64,000 nt of DNA from Okibacterium sp. HSC-33S16 (GTDB lineage: Bacteria > Actinomycetota > Actinomycetes > Actinomycetales > Microbacteriaceae). Position 1 is the first letter of the stretch. Each line of letters begins with the position of its first letter. Below the pieces are notes generated by a model. That model made no database searches and was not told where the DNA came from. It saw only the letters and a program-made list of their open reading frames with translations. Positions 8,998 through 17,365 of the stretch are shown here, piece after piece. The stretch is from contig NZ_JALJZZ010000001.1 of NCBI RefSeq assembly GCF_024171565.1, positions 248,001 through 312,000 of the forward strand, in the 5' to 3' direction. A program made the translations under genes and the position numbers.

Positions 8998-9381
8998 ATG
9001 CCCACCGGCAAGGTTAAGTTTTACGACGACGAGAAAGGCTTCGGCTTCATCTCGAGCGATGACGGACAGGAAGTTTTCCTGCACGCCTCAGCTCTGCCCG
9101 CCGGCGTGACCTCGGTCAAAGCCGGCACTCGACTCGAATTCGGCATCGCCGATGGCAAGCGCGGCGTTCAGGCGCTCTCGGTGCGGGTGCTCGACGCACC
9201 GCCGAGCCTGGTCAAGATGAAGCGCAAGCCCGCAGACGACATGGCGATCATTATTGAAGACCTGGTGAAGCTGCTTGATGGCCTCGGTGGAGATCTCCGC
9301 AAGGGTCGTTACCCCGACAACGCACATAGCCGCAAGGTCGCACAGTTGCTGCGCCGGGTGGCCGACGAACTGGACGCGTGA
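8998..9381 (+). CDS. cold-shock domain protein with C-terminal extension
   Basis: The ATG at 8998 is preceded by GAGG at a good distance; the open frame further upstream is not needed. The first ~65 residues are a cold-shock domain with RNP1 KGFGFI and RNP2 VFLHAS, followed by a ~60-residue extension containing KMKRKPADDMAIIIEDLVKLLDGL. At 127 residues it matches the longer actinobacterial CspB type rather than the ~67-residue CspA. It should bind single-stranded RNA/DNA in the cytoplasm as an RNA chaperone. It is followed on the same strand by a DUF3027 gene. Confidence 0.9.
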   Translation: MPTGKVKFYDDEKGFGFISSDDGQEVFLHASALPAGVTSVKAGTRLEFGIADGKRGVQALSVRVLDAPPSLVKMKRKPADDMAIIIEDLVKLLDGLGGDLRKGRYPDNAHSRKVAQLLRRVADELDA

Positions 9382-9428
9382 TCGCCGCGCCACGTTGGGC
9401 CCGCCGTCTTTTCACGAGGAGCACTCCG

Positions 9429-10346
9429 ATGAACACAGCCGAGAACTCCACGACTGAGAATCCCATGGCGGAGCCGTCAGCACCTGAGGCATCCTCCGAC
9501 CTGTTGACCCGACCCGAGAGCGCGGTCGAGGCGCCAGCCGTCGACAACGGTCCCGGCGACTCGTCCGAGCAGTCGGCGGTTGGACGCATGGAGCGTGAGG
9601 ACAAGATTCAGGCCACGGATGCCGTCGGTGCGGCAAACGCCAGCGGTTCGGTCGAATCGCCAGCTGGCGGTGCCGCGAATGCCGAGGAGCCTGAGGTTGA
9701 GGTGGCAGAACCAGTCGCACCCAAACCGGCTCCCGTAGCAGATGAGGTCCTTCTCGCCGCTGTTGACATCGCGCGCGCCGCGCTTCGTGATGTCACTCCA
9801 GCGTCAACTATCGGCGAGCCCGTTGGGCATGTCGTGGAAGACGACCACGTGCTCTCGCTGCTGTTCGCAACCACCCTTCCCGGGTACCCGGGCTGGAACT
9901 GGACCGTGACGCTGGCTCGGGTTGAAGATGGCGAACCGATGGTTCTTGAAACCGAGTTGATGCCGGGCGACAAGGCTCTGCTCGCTCCGGAATGGGTGCC
10001 GTGGTCTGAGCGACTCGCCGACTACCGCGCGTCCCAGGAAGCCGCTGAGGCTGAGTCTCGGGCGCTCGCGGAGGCGGCAGCGGAACTCGAGGACGACGAA
10101 GACGACGAGGACGAGGGCTTCAGTATTCTTCACGCCGGCGACCTCGACGGGGTAGACGTCGACGAGATTGATCCGTCAGAAGACGACGATTCCGAGGATG
10201 ATGACGACGAGTCCGACGATGATGATGACGAGTCGGAGGATGATGACGACGAGTCCGAGGATGATGACGACGAGTCCGAGGATGATGACGACGAGTCCGA
10301 CGACGACGATGATTCGGACGACGACGAGTCCGAGCGCACCTACTAG
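9429..10346 (+). CDS. DUF3027 domain protein with highly acidic repeat tail
   Basis: The ATG at 9429 has an AGGAG ribosome binding site; the longer frame from 9378 is unlikely. The protein (305 residues) has a disordered Glu/Ala/Pro-rich N-terminal third, a central DUF3027 core (VDIARAALRDVTP, GHVVEDDHVLSLLFAT, GYPGWNWTVTLARV, LLAPEWVPWSERL) and a C-terminal tail of about 55 residues made almost only of Asp, Glu and Ser. The DUF3027 gene also neighbours serC in mycobacteria (Rv0883c, from memory). Function is unknown; the tail could bind cations or basic proteins. Confidence 0.85.
   Translation: MNTAENSTTENPMAEPSAPEASSDLLTRPESAVEAPAVDNGPGDSSEQSAVGRMEREDKIQATDAVGAANASGSVESPAGGAANAEEPEVEVAEPVAPKPAPVADEVLLAAVDIARAALRDVTPASTIGEPVGHVVEDDHVLSLLFATTLPGYPGWNWTVTLARVEDGEPMVLETELMPGDKALLAPEWVPWSERLADYRASQEAAEAESRALAEAAAELEDDEDDEDEGFSILHAGDLDGVDVDEIDPSEDDDSEDDDDESDDDDDESEDDDDESEDDDDESEDDDDESDDDDDSDDDESERTY
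10180..10335 (+). repeat. 21-bp tandem repeats encoding acidic Ser/Asp/Glu units
   Basis: Imperfect 21-bp units of the type GAGTCC-GAGGAT-GATGACGAC recur at least five times in phase with the reading frame and encode ES(E/D)DDDD heptads at the end of the DUF3027 protein. Copies two to four (about 10229-10291) are almost identical at the DNA level, which suggests recent slippage or unequal exchange. Confidence 0.85.
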
Positions 10347-10366
10347 ATCCTCAGTCCCTCGTCACA

Positions 10367-10404
10367 GCACAATGCCCGCCACTGAAAAGTGGCGGGCATT
10401 GTGC
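10367..10404. terminator. bidirectional terminator hairpin between DUF3027 gene and serC
   Basis: A perfect 17-bp inverted repeat (arms 10367-10383 and 10388-10404) closes on a GAAA loop in the 77 bp between convergent genes. It has no long T run but is positioned to end transcription from both sides. Confidence 0.85.
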
Positions 10405-10423
10405 GTGAGGGCGGTTGCCGGGG

Positions 10424-11545
<1,122 letters not shown>

Positions 11546-11654
11546 CTAGAATGGCCACGCTGGTGCCAACGGTTCCGTGACGGCGGGAGACGCCGGGAGT
11601 CTCCCGTTCGCACAGTAGGCTGGAATTTATCGCGCTGAACCATGGGAGACGTCA

Positions 11655-12350
11655 ATGACTGATCTGATTGACACGACCGAGATGTACCTTCGTACCATCC
11701 TCGAACTCGAGGAAGAGAACATCGTGCCTCTCCGTGCCCGGATTTCCGAACGGTTGAGCCACTCGGGTCCGACGGTGTCACAGACGGTCGGTCGCATGGA
11801 GCGTGATGGCCTCGTCGTCGTTTCGGACGACCGCCACCTCGAACTGACCCCCAACGGTCGAAGCAAAGCCGTTCATGTGATGCGGAAGCACCGCCTGGCT
11901 GAGCGTCTTCTCAGCGATGTGATCGGTCTCGAGTGGGAGTACGTCCACGAAGAAGCCTGTCGCTGGGAGCACGTGATGAGCGAGCAGGTCGAGCGCAAAT
12001 TGCTCTCCATGCTCAACCATCCCACCGAATCGCCCTACGGCAACCCGATCCCTGGGCTCGACGAGCTCGGAGACACCCCGGCTGGCACCTTCGCACAGGG
12101 CGTGACGAACCTCGTCGAGCTCGTCCGCGGTCGCGGCGAGCCCATCACGGCGACCATACGGCGACTCGGCGAGCCAGCTCAGGTGGACCCCGAACTCCTC
12201 TTGCAACTCAAGCAGGGTGGAATCATGCCCGGTTCCGTGGGAGTGTTTTCTGCGGCTGGATCTTACGTTCTCGTCCAGGTTGAAGGTTTTGGAGCTGGGC
12301 TCGAGTTGCCTAACGAAGTCGCGGGTCACATCTTCGTCGAAACGCCGTAA
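11655..12350 (+). CDS. DtxR/IdeR-family metal-dependent transcriptional regulator
   Basis: This 231-residue protein has the DtxR layout: N-terminal winged helix (TEMYLRTILELEEE, then SGPTVSQTVGRMERDGLV), a dimerisation and metal-binding domain (RKHRLAERLLSDVIGLEW, HEEACRWEHVMS, TESPYGNPIPG) and a C-terminal SH3-like/FeoA-type domain. The His/Glu/Cys ligands of the metal sites are present. It should bind Fe(II) or Mn(II) and repress uptake or activate storage genes. An 8-bp inverted repeat with a 7-nt loop lies at 11584-11606 in its leader and could be a hairpin or operator. No metal transport gene is nearby. Confidence 0.92.
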   Translation: MTDLIDTTEMYLRTILELEEENIVPLRARISERLSHSGPTVSQTVGRMERDGLVVVSDDRHLELTPNGRSKAVHVMRKHRLAERLLSDVIGLEWEYVHEEACRWEHVMSEQVERKLLSMLNHPTESPYGNPIPGLDELGDTPAGTFAQGVTNLVELVRGRGEPITATIRRLGEPAQVDPELLLQLKQGGIMPGSVGVFSAAGSYVLVQVEGFGAGLELPNEVAGHIFVETP

Positions 12351-12626
12351 TCGTGGCCCAGTAGGGCCCGTCTGACGTGCGCTGCGTCGACCTCGTAGCG
12401 TTCATGCGCCCTGAGTGTTCGTTACCAATTCGTTAAAAAACGGCCTCAAAAGGTGACAAATTGGTAACGCTCCCGTACGCTCATACGAGTCCGAAGGTCA
12501 GCATTGGCCGCAGGAACCCGATCTAAGGCGCCTCTCCCGCTCGTCTCCTTGGCTCGGAAAACCCGAATTTTTGTTGTAGACGAGACCCATTCCTAGCGTG
12601 GTGTCGAGGCGCCGGAGGTTCACACT
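12351..12626 (+). promoter_or_regulatory. control region of the NlpC/P60 gene with MtrA-like direct repeats
   Basis: An 11-bp perfect inverted repeat (12420-12430 and 12459-12469) frames 28 bp of AT-rich sequence. Each arm is also the first half of a 6-N5-6 direct repeat: CGTTAC-N5-CGTTAA at 12420-12436 and, in the opposite orientation, GTAACG-N5-GTACGC at 12464-12480. This spacing resembles reported sites of the response regulator MtrA, which controls cell-wall hydrolases in other actinobacteria. A GGAGG Shine-Dalgarno at about 12613-12617 serves the TTG start at 12627. Confidence 0.5.
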
Positions 12627-13496
12627 TTGGCCGTAAACAGTAACCCAGAGCCGTTCGACGGCGCGTCGGAGAATATCGACCCGTCGACGTCGCACCAGGT
12701 GGCTGTCGCCTCGTCGCGTTCGGTTCGCTCATTCCAGCGGACTGTAGCGACAGGAACACCGCTAGCCCGCTCCGCGAAGCCTGCTTCCAATGAAGCTGGG
12801 TGGCGCAAGTTCCGGTCGACGGCCATCATGGCGATTCTCGTACCGGGGCTCTTCGGAACCGTCGCCCTTCCCGCCTACGCATTTTCTCCGACCGCTGACG
12901 ACACCGCATCGTCGGCGTCGTCACTGCAGACGCTCAAAGAATCCGGCGCGCAATCGCTGTCCGTTGACGAAGGAGTGACGGCAGCAGCCGTCGTCCGTGA
13001 TGGATACTCGGCGACCACCGCAGCCGAACTTGCGAACGCCCGCGCCGTGGCTGAGGCAGCTGAAGCAACAGCGCGCCGCGCCACCTTCGCCACCCAACAG
13101 ACGTCCTTCTCCGGCCCGAGCGCGTCTGATTACCTCGCAAATCCGCCGTACCCGAATTTTAGCCTCGACCAGGTGTTCAACGTCGCGCTGCAGTACCAGG
13201 GCGTTCCATATGTGTACGGTGGCGCCACCCCGGCTGGTTTCGACTGCTCGGGCTTCGTGAAGTATGTTTACGCGCAGTTCGGCATCGACATGCCGCACTC
13301 GTCGACCGCTCAGGGCAACATGGGGACTCGAATTGCCGTCGAAGACGCCGTCCCGGGCGACCTCGTCGTAAGTTCCGGTCACATTGGCTTCTACGCGGGA
13401 AATGGCATGATTCTTCACGCATCCCGTCCCGGAACCCCGCTCCGTATCGGCCCCATCTACGCCGACAACTGGTGGATCGTCCGGATCGGTATCTAA
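12627..13496 (+). CDS. NlpC/P60-family cell-wall hydrolase (C40 peptidase)
   Basis: A TTG start at 12627 is supported by GGAGG upstream. The protein (289 residues) has a long hydrophilic N terminus, a membrane/signal segment near residues 65-85, a linker with GAQSLSV and RDGYSAT followed by an Ala/Glu-rich helix, and a C-terminal NlpC/P60 domain with catalytic Cys207 in FDCSGF, His252 in SGHIGFY and His264 in ILHAS. It should be exported and cleave peptide stems of peptidoglycan. The linker resembles that of the M23 protein at 38515. The upstream region carries MtrA-like repeats. Confidence 0.92.
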   Translation: MAVNSNPEPFDGASENIDPSTSHQVAVASSRSVRSFQRTVATGTPLARSAKPASNEAGWRKFRSTAIMAILVPGLFGTVALPAYAFSPTADDTASSASSLQTLKESGAQSLSVDEGVTAAAVVRDGYSATTAAELANARAVAEAAEATARRATFATQQTSFSGPSASDYLANPPYPNFSLDQVFNVALQYQGVPYVYGGATPAGFDCSGFVKYVYAQFGIDMPHSSTAQGNMGTRIAVEDAVPGDLVVSSGHIGFYAGNGMILHASRPGTPLRIGPIYADNWWIVRIGI

Positions 13497-13542
13497 GAAC
13501 TGATTCAACCCGCAGATGTCCAGTTGATGACATTCAGCTAGG

Positions 13543-13574
13543 AATGGCGTGCTTCCATGCGGAAGTACGCCATT
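13543..13574 (+). terminator. terminator after the NlpC/P60 gene
   Basis: Two arms (13543-13556 and 13561-13574) pair over 14 positions with one G-T wobble around an ATGC loop, 47 bp after the stop codon and followed by TTG. It most likely ends the hydrolase transcript. Confidence 0.7.
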
Positions 13575-13589
13575 TGTGCGTTACATTAA

Positions 13590-13753
13590 ATGCCTGACCT
13601 CAGGAAGAAGTTGCGGAACGCTCATGATTCGACAAGCCGGTATCCACACCACGGATGCGTGCGCTTGCCCGGGCCGTGAGCATTTCGGTTCACTCTGTTT
13701 CAGCCACGATGTGAGTTGAGATTAGGCGCAGTCTGCATAGACTGCGCCTTTTG
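13590..13753 (+). ncRNA. candidate short transcript with its own terminator (possible sRNA or leader)
   Basis: About 150 bp separates the terminator at 13543-13574 from a second, classical terminator at 13724-13753, with no annotated gene between. The layout suggests an independent short transcript. Two short overlapping frames exist (29 codons from 13590, 31 codons from 13624 ending at 13719), neither with a convincing ribosome binding site. It could instead be a remnant or a leader. I do not recognise an RNA family. Confidence 0.3.
13724..13753 (+). terminator. Rho-independent terminator
   Basis: A perfect 11-bp stem (13724-13734 with 13739-13749) closes on GCAT and is followed by TTTTGTTT. 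It precedes the HNH gene, so it must end an upstream transcript. Confidence 0.9.
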
Positions 13754-13835
13754 TTTACCCGGATCCTCTTTTCTGCCTCCGGTCAGGACACCGAATAACC
13801 GCGAAGCCGTCGCGGCCGTTTGAGAGGAAAAGCAC

Positions 13836-14336
13836 ATGCGCACACTTGTGTTGAATGCCGGATACGAGCCACTCGCCATCGTCTCGTTCCGCCGGGCACT
13901 CGTCCTGGTAATGAATGAGAAGGCGGCCATCATCGAAGTCGATGCGGACCACCCGGTCTGGGGCTCGGATGGAGTGCACGAACGGCCAGCCGTCATCGTG
14001 CTCAATCGGTATGTGCGTATTCCCAATTCTCGCCGTGTGCCGGTAACGCGCCGCGGCGTCCTTCGCCGCGATGCGAACCGTTGTGGGTACTGCGGAAAGG
14101 CGGCCGCGACCATCGATCATGTGATCCCGCGCTCACGCGGGGGCGAGGACTCCTGGGAGAACCTCGTCGCGTGTTGTCTGCGGTGCAACAACGCGAAGAG
14201 CAATCGGACGCCCGCCGAGATGGGTTGGTCGCTCCGTACCAAGCCGCGGATGCCCCACGGCCCGACGTGGGCGGTGCGTGGAGCGGAAAAAGCGATTCCC
14301 GCATGGGACCCGTACCTGACTCCTGCTGCGGCTTGA
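13836..14336 (+). CDS. HNH endonuclease family protein
   Basis: This 166-residue protein belongs to a family widespread in actinobacteria and cyanobacteria. The N-terminal ~70 residues (VLNAGYEPLAIVSFRRALVL) form a conserved lead domain; the C-terminal HNH domain has CGYCG, TIDHVIPRSRGGEDSWENLV and CCLRCNNAKSNRTP, which give two zinc-knuckle CxxC pairs and the catalytic His. The AGAGGAAAA ribosome binding site is good. It has no adjacent methyltransferase or phage genes, so a housekeeping or DNA-processing role is more likely than restriction. The substrate is unknown. Confidence 0.9.
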   Translation: MRTLVLNAGYEPLAIVSFRRALVLVMNEKAAIIEVDADHPVWGSDGVHERPAVIVLNRYVRIPNSRRVPVTRRGVLRRDANRCGYCGKAAATIDHVIPRSRGGEDSWENLVACCLRCNNAKSNRTPAEMGWSLRTKPRMPHGPTWAVRGAEKAIPAWDPYLTPAAA

Positions 14337-14415
14337 GCACCTACGGGCGAACCCAGGCACGCCCGTGTCCTTCTCCCGCGGGGGCAGCGACTCTTCCGCT
14401 AAACTTCTCAGGTCA

Positions 14416-14487
14416 GCCTCTGTAGCTCAACGGAAGAGCACCTCCGTCCTAAGGAGTTGGTTGGGGGTTCGAATCCCTCCAGGGGCA
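14416..14487 (+). tRNA. tRNA-Arg (CCU)
   Basis: The 72-nt sequence folds into a cloverleaf: acceptor arms 14416-14422 and 14480-14486 pair with one G-U, the anticodon loop at 14446-14452 carries CCT at 14448-14450, and the T loop is TTCGAAT. It reads AGG codons. The 3' CCA is not encoded. Confidence 0.95.
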
Positions 14488-14529
14488 CCCCTAAAATCAT
14501 GGATTCTGCACTAGTTCGTGACGAGACAA

Positions 14530-14570
14530 ACGTGGCCGGGACCGAAAGTACGTTTCGGTCCCGGCCACGT
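14530..14570. terminator. terminator after tRNA-Arg
   Basis: A perfect 18-bp inverted repeat (14530-14547 with 14553-14570) with a 5-nt loop lies 42 bp after the tRNA and 16 bp before the end of the convergent small gene. It can serve both strands. Confidence 0.85.
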
Positions 14571-14586
14571 CGTTGTTGCGCAGCTC

Positions 14587-14850
14587 TCATCGGAAGAACT
14601 GTAGAGCGAGGAACTCATCGCGCAGGGCGTCACGGTGCCGACGTGCTTCTTCTGCCTGTTCACTCAGGTACCTCGTGGAGCGGCCATCCGCTTTGACGGG
14701 CCGCCGCCCCCATTTGATCAGCGCGACGCCCAGGTGCAGCGCCGCACGGTCGAGCGGTCCGACCCTCCGGGTGGCGTATGGCGTCTCCGGGAGGGTCGTT
14801 TGTGGTGGGTGGTCGTGGCGGACCGAAGTCGTGGCCAGTGTCGTTTTCAT
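14587..14850 (-). CDS. small conserved basic protein of unknown function
   Basis: I place the start at the ATG at 14850 (MKTTLATTS), which has AAGGA about 10 nt upstream; the frame continues to 14949 but that part looks non-coding. The 87-residue product has a His/Pro/Thr-rich start, a conserved-looking hydrophobic core RVGPLDRAALHLGVALIKWG and a charged C-terminal helix (RYLSEQAEEARRHRDALRDEFLAL). Small proteins with this core recur in Micrococcales as far as I recall, without a known role. A 21-codon upstream ORF with its own ribosome binding site precedes it by about 215 bp. Confidence 0.6.
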   Translation of the reverse strand: MKTTLATTSVRHDHPPQTTLPETPYATRRVGPLDRAALHLGVALIKWGRRPVKADGRSTRYLSEQAEEARRHRDALRDEFLALQFFR

Positions 14851-15250
14851 GGAGTATTTGTCCTTGATCGTTTGCGACCGAGCACGCCAAAGGCGCGTTC
14901 GGGGTCGCCGAAAGAGAGAATTGCCGCTCATGCGACAGAGAAGGAGCATGAGAATGCCCCGGGTGGGTGGGCGCGCAGAAGGGTTCGCGACAGACGCGAC
15001 CTCACTGGGCCTTTTGACTTCGAGAGCGTCACCACCGTCTGGATCGGTGGGAGCTACCTACCGAGTCAGATGGAGACGACGCCGACGAAGTCTGCGGTGT
15101 GGAATGCGATTGCATTTGCTGGGTTGAACACGGGAGACTCCTTTCGTGGAACGGCGTAGGCCAACGGTAGCGGAGAGCTGTCGCGCAGCGCAACAGTTTT
15201 CTTGATCCGGTGATTCCGCGTTGGCAACTAACGGTTGGGGAACTCTTGCC
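14851..15250 (-). promoter_or_regulatory. long leader of the small gene with promoter and upstream ORF
   Basis: Reading the minus strand, a TTGCGC/TACCGT promoter pair with an 18-bp spacer lies around 15165-15195. It is followed within ~25 nt by the strong Shine-Dalgarno of a 21-codon ORF (15131-15066), then about 215 nt of leader without a clear gene, then the 87-residue ORF. The rest of the interval shows nothing I can identify. Confidence 0.4.
15066..15131 (-). CDS. 21-residue upstream ORF (possible leader peptide)
   Basis: A GTG at 15131 with AAAGGAG seven nt upstream opens a 22-codon frame ending in TGA at 15066. The peptide is MFNPANAIAFHTADFVGVVS plus a final Ile, mildly hydrophobic. 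An upstream promoter-like pair (TTGCGC, TACCGT) suggests that it is the first translated unit of the transcript for the small protein at 14587-14850. It may act as a regulatory uORF or be a genuine microprotein. I do not recognise it, and only the ribosome binding site, promoter and position support it. Confidence 0.4.
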   Translation of the reverse strand: MFNPANAIAFHTADFVGVVSI

Positions 15251-17089
15251 TCATCGAAGAAAACTGAGGTAGGACAGAGCATCTGCCACTTGTCGTTCCG
15301 GTGCTTGGGCATCCGTCAGGCGGTCCCGCTCGCGTACAGCGACGTCCGGGATGTCCGTAACGATGCCGTCGACTCCCATCCGGATCAGACTCCGAATCGC
15401 TGGCTCCTCGTTCACAGTCCAGACGTAGACCGGTTTTCCACGTCTGTGAGCTTCGGTGAGGAACTCCGGTGTGAAGGACCCCTGCTCAATGACGAAGAAG
15501 TCACAGTCGAGTCGAGGGACGTCGCCCACGCTGAGTGCGATGGTGTACCCAACACGCAAGTGGGGCCGACGCTCTTTCAAATCCGCCACTACATCGGCAT
15601 TCAGCGAGTGGTACGTGTTCTGATCCGTGTCGTCAATGCTGTCTAGTTCTGTGAGGAACCGGTCGAGGAAGTCGGGGCTTTCGTGGCCATGAATTTTCAA
15701 TTCGATCATGAGGGGCACCTTGAGCTCGGCGGCGCGACCGACGTAGTCGACCATCGAAGGGATCTTGCCGGTGAAGCCACCTTGATATTGCTCGACGGCA
15801 GTGGCTTCCCGAAGCGTCATGTTGAAAATATCCTCGTTCAGCCCGGCGACCATCAGCAGGTTTGTGTCGTGGCTGGCGACGAAATAGCCATCTGCGGTTT
15901 GCTGCATGTCGACCTCGACATAGTCGGGATGCGTCCGTGCAGCAGCCTCCAGCGCCTCGATGGTGTTCTCAACACCTCCGCCAACGAAACCACGGTGAGC
16001 CAAGATTGCCGCGTCAGATCGTCCGGACGAAGCGGAAGCCATGGTCGGGCCGGCGCTGAGCTGACTCACCGCAATTGAAGCGATCACCACGACTGCGAGA
16101 CCAACCATCCGATGCGCCATTGAGAGCGGCGCGCGTGCAGTGTGCTGTTTCGCTGGGACGCTGGGGAGACCCAGGTCGTCCCTGGTCAATCGAACGAGAA
16201 TTTGAAGGACGACGACTGTCGCCGCGCCAATGAGGATGAAGCCAAATGCGTGTCCCATCGCGATGATCGCGGAAGCGATTGCCGGACCAGAGCCTTCCGT
16301 GTTCGCCGTCAGGAACACCAGGACCTCGACGAGGAAGGATCCGGCCACCGCGGCGGCGCCAATCGACAGTCCCAAGGCTCCAGCGACGTGCCAGAGCCCC
16401 GATCGGGTGGCCTTGAAGCTCCGGGCGAACGCCTTTGCAAGTGGCTCTCTGCCGACAATCATCGTCGGAAGGATCAACGACAAGCGCAGATTGAGGTAGA
16501 TAACGATGCCGACGAAAGCGGCGCAACCCAGAGCGCCAATGGGAGTCTTCATGAATTCGCGAGTGACAAACTGAGGCACAACCGAATCGGGCATCAGGGC
16601 GGATGCAAGTCCAACCCCCGCTAACGGAATAACAAGGACAAGGTAGAACAGCAGCAGGGGAAACTGAACATGGAGGATCTTTCGAAGTGCCTTGCCGGTG
16701 TTCAACATCACCGCTGACATAGTGGTGGGCAGACCGGACTGCTGCCGGTTGATCATGATCACGGTCGCGGAGAGCTGCACGCCCAGTGCTGCAAGGGCGA
16801 TCACGGCGATCGCGAAGAGCAGGAGGTCTGCGAGCGGTGCAGACAGCAGCGAGAGGAGCGTGCGGTCCGTGACATTTTCAAGGCCCGACACCCGGAGTGC
16901 GAGAGTAAACAGCGCACGAATCGCGGGAATGACGGCGAAGTAGTTGACCGCCTGCAGAATCGCGATTACCACGAGGTACCGCGTCAGGTTGGCCCGCGTC
17001 CTCCGCAGAGCGGACGACACGAGCTCCGTCGTTGGCGCGAAGTAGTTCCTGCAACGGGTGTAAAAGGGGACTGGCTGGCCTGCCGTCAT
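15251..17089 (-). CDS. membrane-anchored glycerophosphodiester phosphodiesterase
   Basis: The 612-residue protein has an N-terminal glycerophosphoryl diester phosphodiesterase membrane domain with about seven hydrophobic helices (residues 35-340). After it comes a C-terminal GDPD TIM barrel starting at AILAHRGFVGGGVENTIEA (near 362), with the metal and substrate residues VEVDMQQTADGYFVASHD and MIELKIHG. The catalytic domain probably faces outside and hydrolyses glycerophosphodiesters, or lipid- or teichoic-acid-derived diesters, to glycerol phosphate and an alcohol. This fusion is best known from Firmicutes. It stands alone between the small gene and the divergent helicase-like gene. Confidence 0.9.
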   Translation of the reverse strand: MTAGQPVPFYTRCRNYFAPTTELVSSALRRTRANLTRYLVVIAILQAVNYFAVIPAIRALFTLALRVSGLENVTDRTLLSLLSAPLADLLLFAIAVIALAALGVQLSATVIMINRQQSGLPTTMSAVMLNTGKALRKILHVQFPLLLFYLVLVIPLAGVGLASALMPDSVVPQFVTREFMKTPIGALGCAAFVGIVIYLNLRLSLILPTMIVGREPLAKAFARSFKATRSGLWHVAGALGLSIGAAAVAGSFLVEVLVFLTANTEGSGPAIASAIIAMGHAFGFILIGAATVVVLQILVRLTRDDLGLPSVPAKQHTARAPLSMAHRMVGLAVVVIASIAVSQLSAGPTMASASSGRSDAAILAHRGFVGGGVENTIEALEAAARTHPDYVEVDMQQTADGYFVASHDTNLLMVAGLNEDIFNMTLREATAVEQYQGGFTGKIPSMVDYVGRAAELKVPLMIELKIHGHESPDFLDRFLTELDSIDDTDQNTYHSLNADVVADLKERRPHLRVGYTIALSVGDVPRLDCDFFVIEQGSFTPEFLTEAHRRGKPVYVWTVNEEPAIRSLIRMGVDGIVTDIPDVAVRERDRLTDAQAPERQVADALSYLSFLR

Positions 17090-17365
17090 CTCAGATACTC
17101 TCCGCGACCGCAGCGGCAGCGCATGTGGGTCGGCCCTTGTCCGTAACTATCGTGCGACCCGATCGATGAATCCCGGTCGGTAAACATCGTCCCATTGTCT
17201 CGCTTGATACGAAACGGGGGAACGGGGTGTTCGATGGGGTTATAATCTCGCGGGCTGTCCGGTGCTGAAAAGGCTCTCTGCGATGTCTACGTGCGGAGGA
17301 AGAAGGGGCAAACTCGCGAAAAACCGGTGACGCTACCGGGTATTGAGGGTCCCAGAGCTTAGGGT
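17090..17365 (+). promoter_or_regulatory. intergenic region upstream of the helicase-like gene, with a TATAAT element
   Basis: A perfect TATAAT lies at 17241-17246, about 120 bp before the start codon, but no good -35 element sits 16-18 bp upstream; GGAAC at 17219-17223 is an alternative ECF-type half. The leader holds one 15-codon ORF from an ATG at about 17283. An in-frame TAG at 17360 fixes the 5' limit of the helicase-like frame. Nothing else is recognisable. Confidence 0.3.

Noticed and set aside
12351-12626. Cyclic-di-AMP (ydaO-type) riboswitch before the NlpC/P60 gene
   Set aside because: This location is typical for such riboswitches in actinobacteria, but I could not find the conserved core; the clear features are inverted and direct repeats. 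A covariance-model search would decide.
17241-17246. TATAAT as a firm promoter of the helicase-like gene
   Set aside because: The hexamer is perfect but lacks a -35 element at 16-18 bp; kept only as part of the intergenic description.
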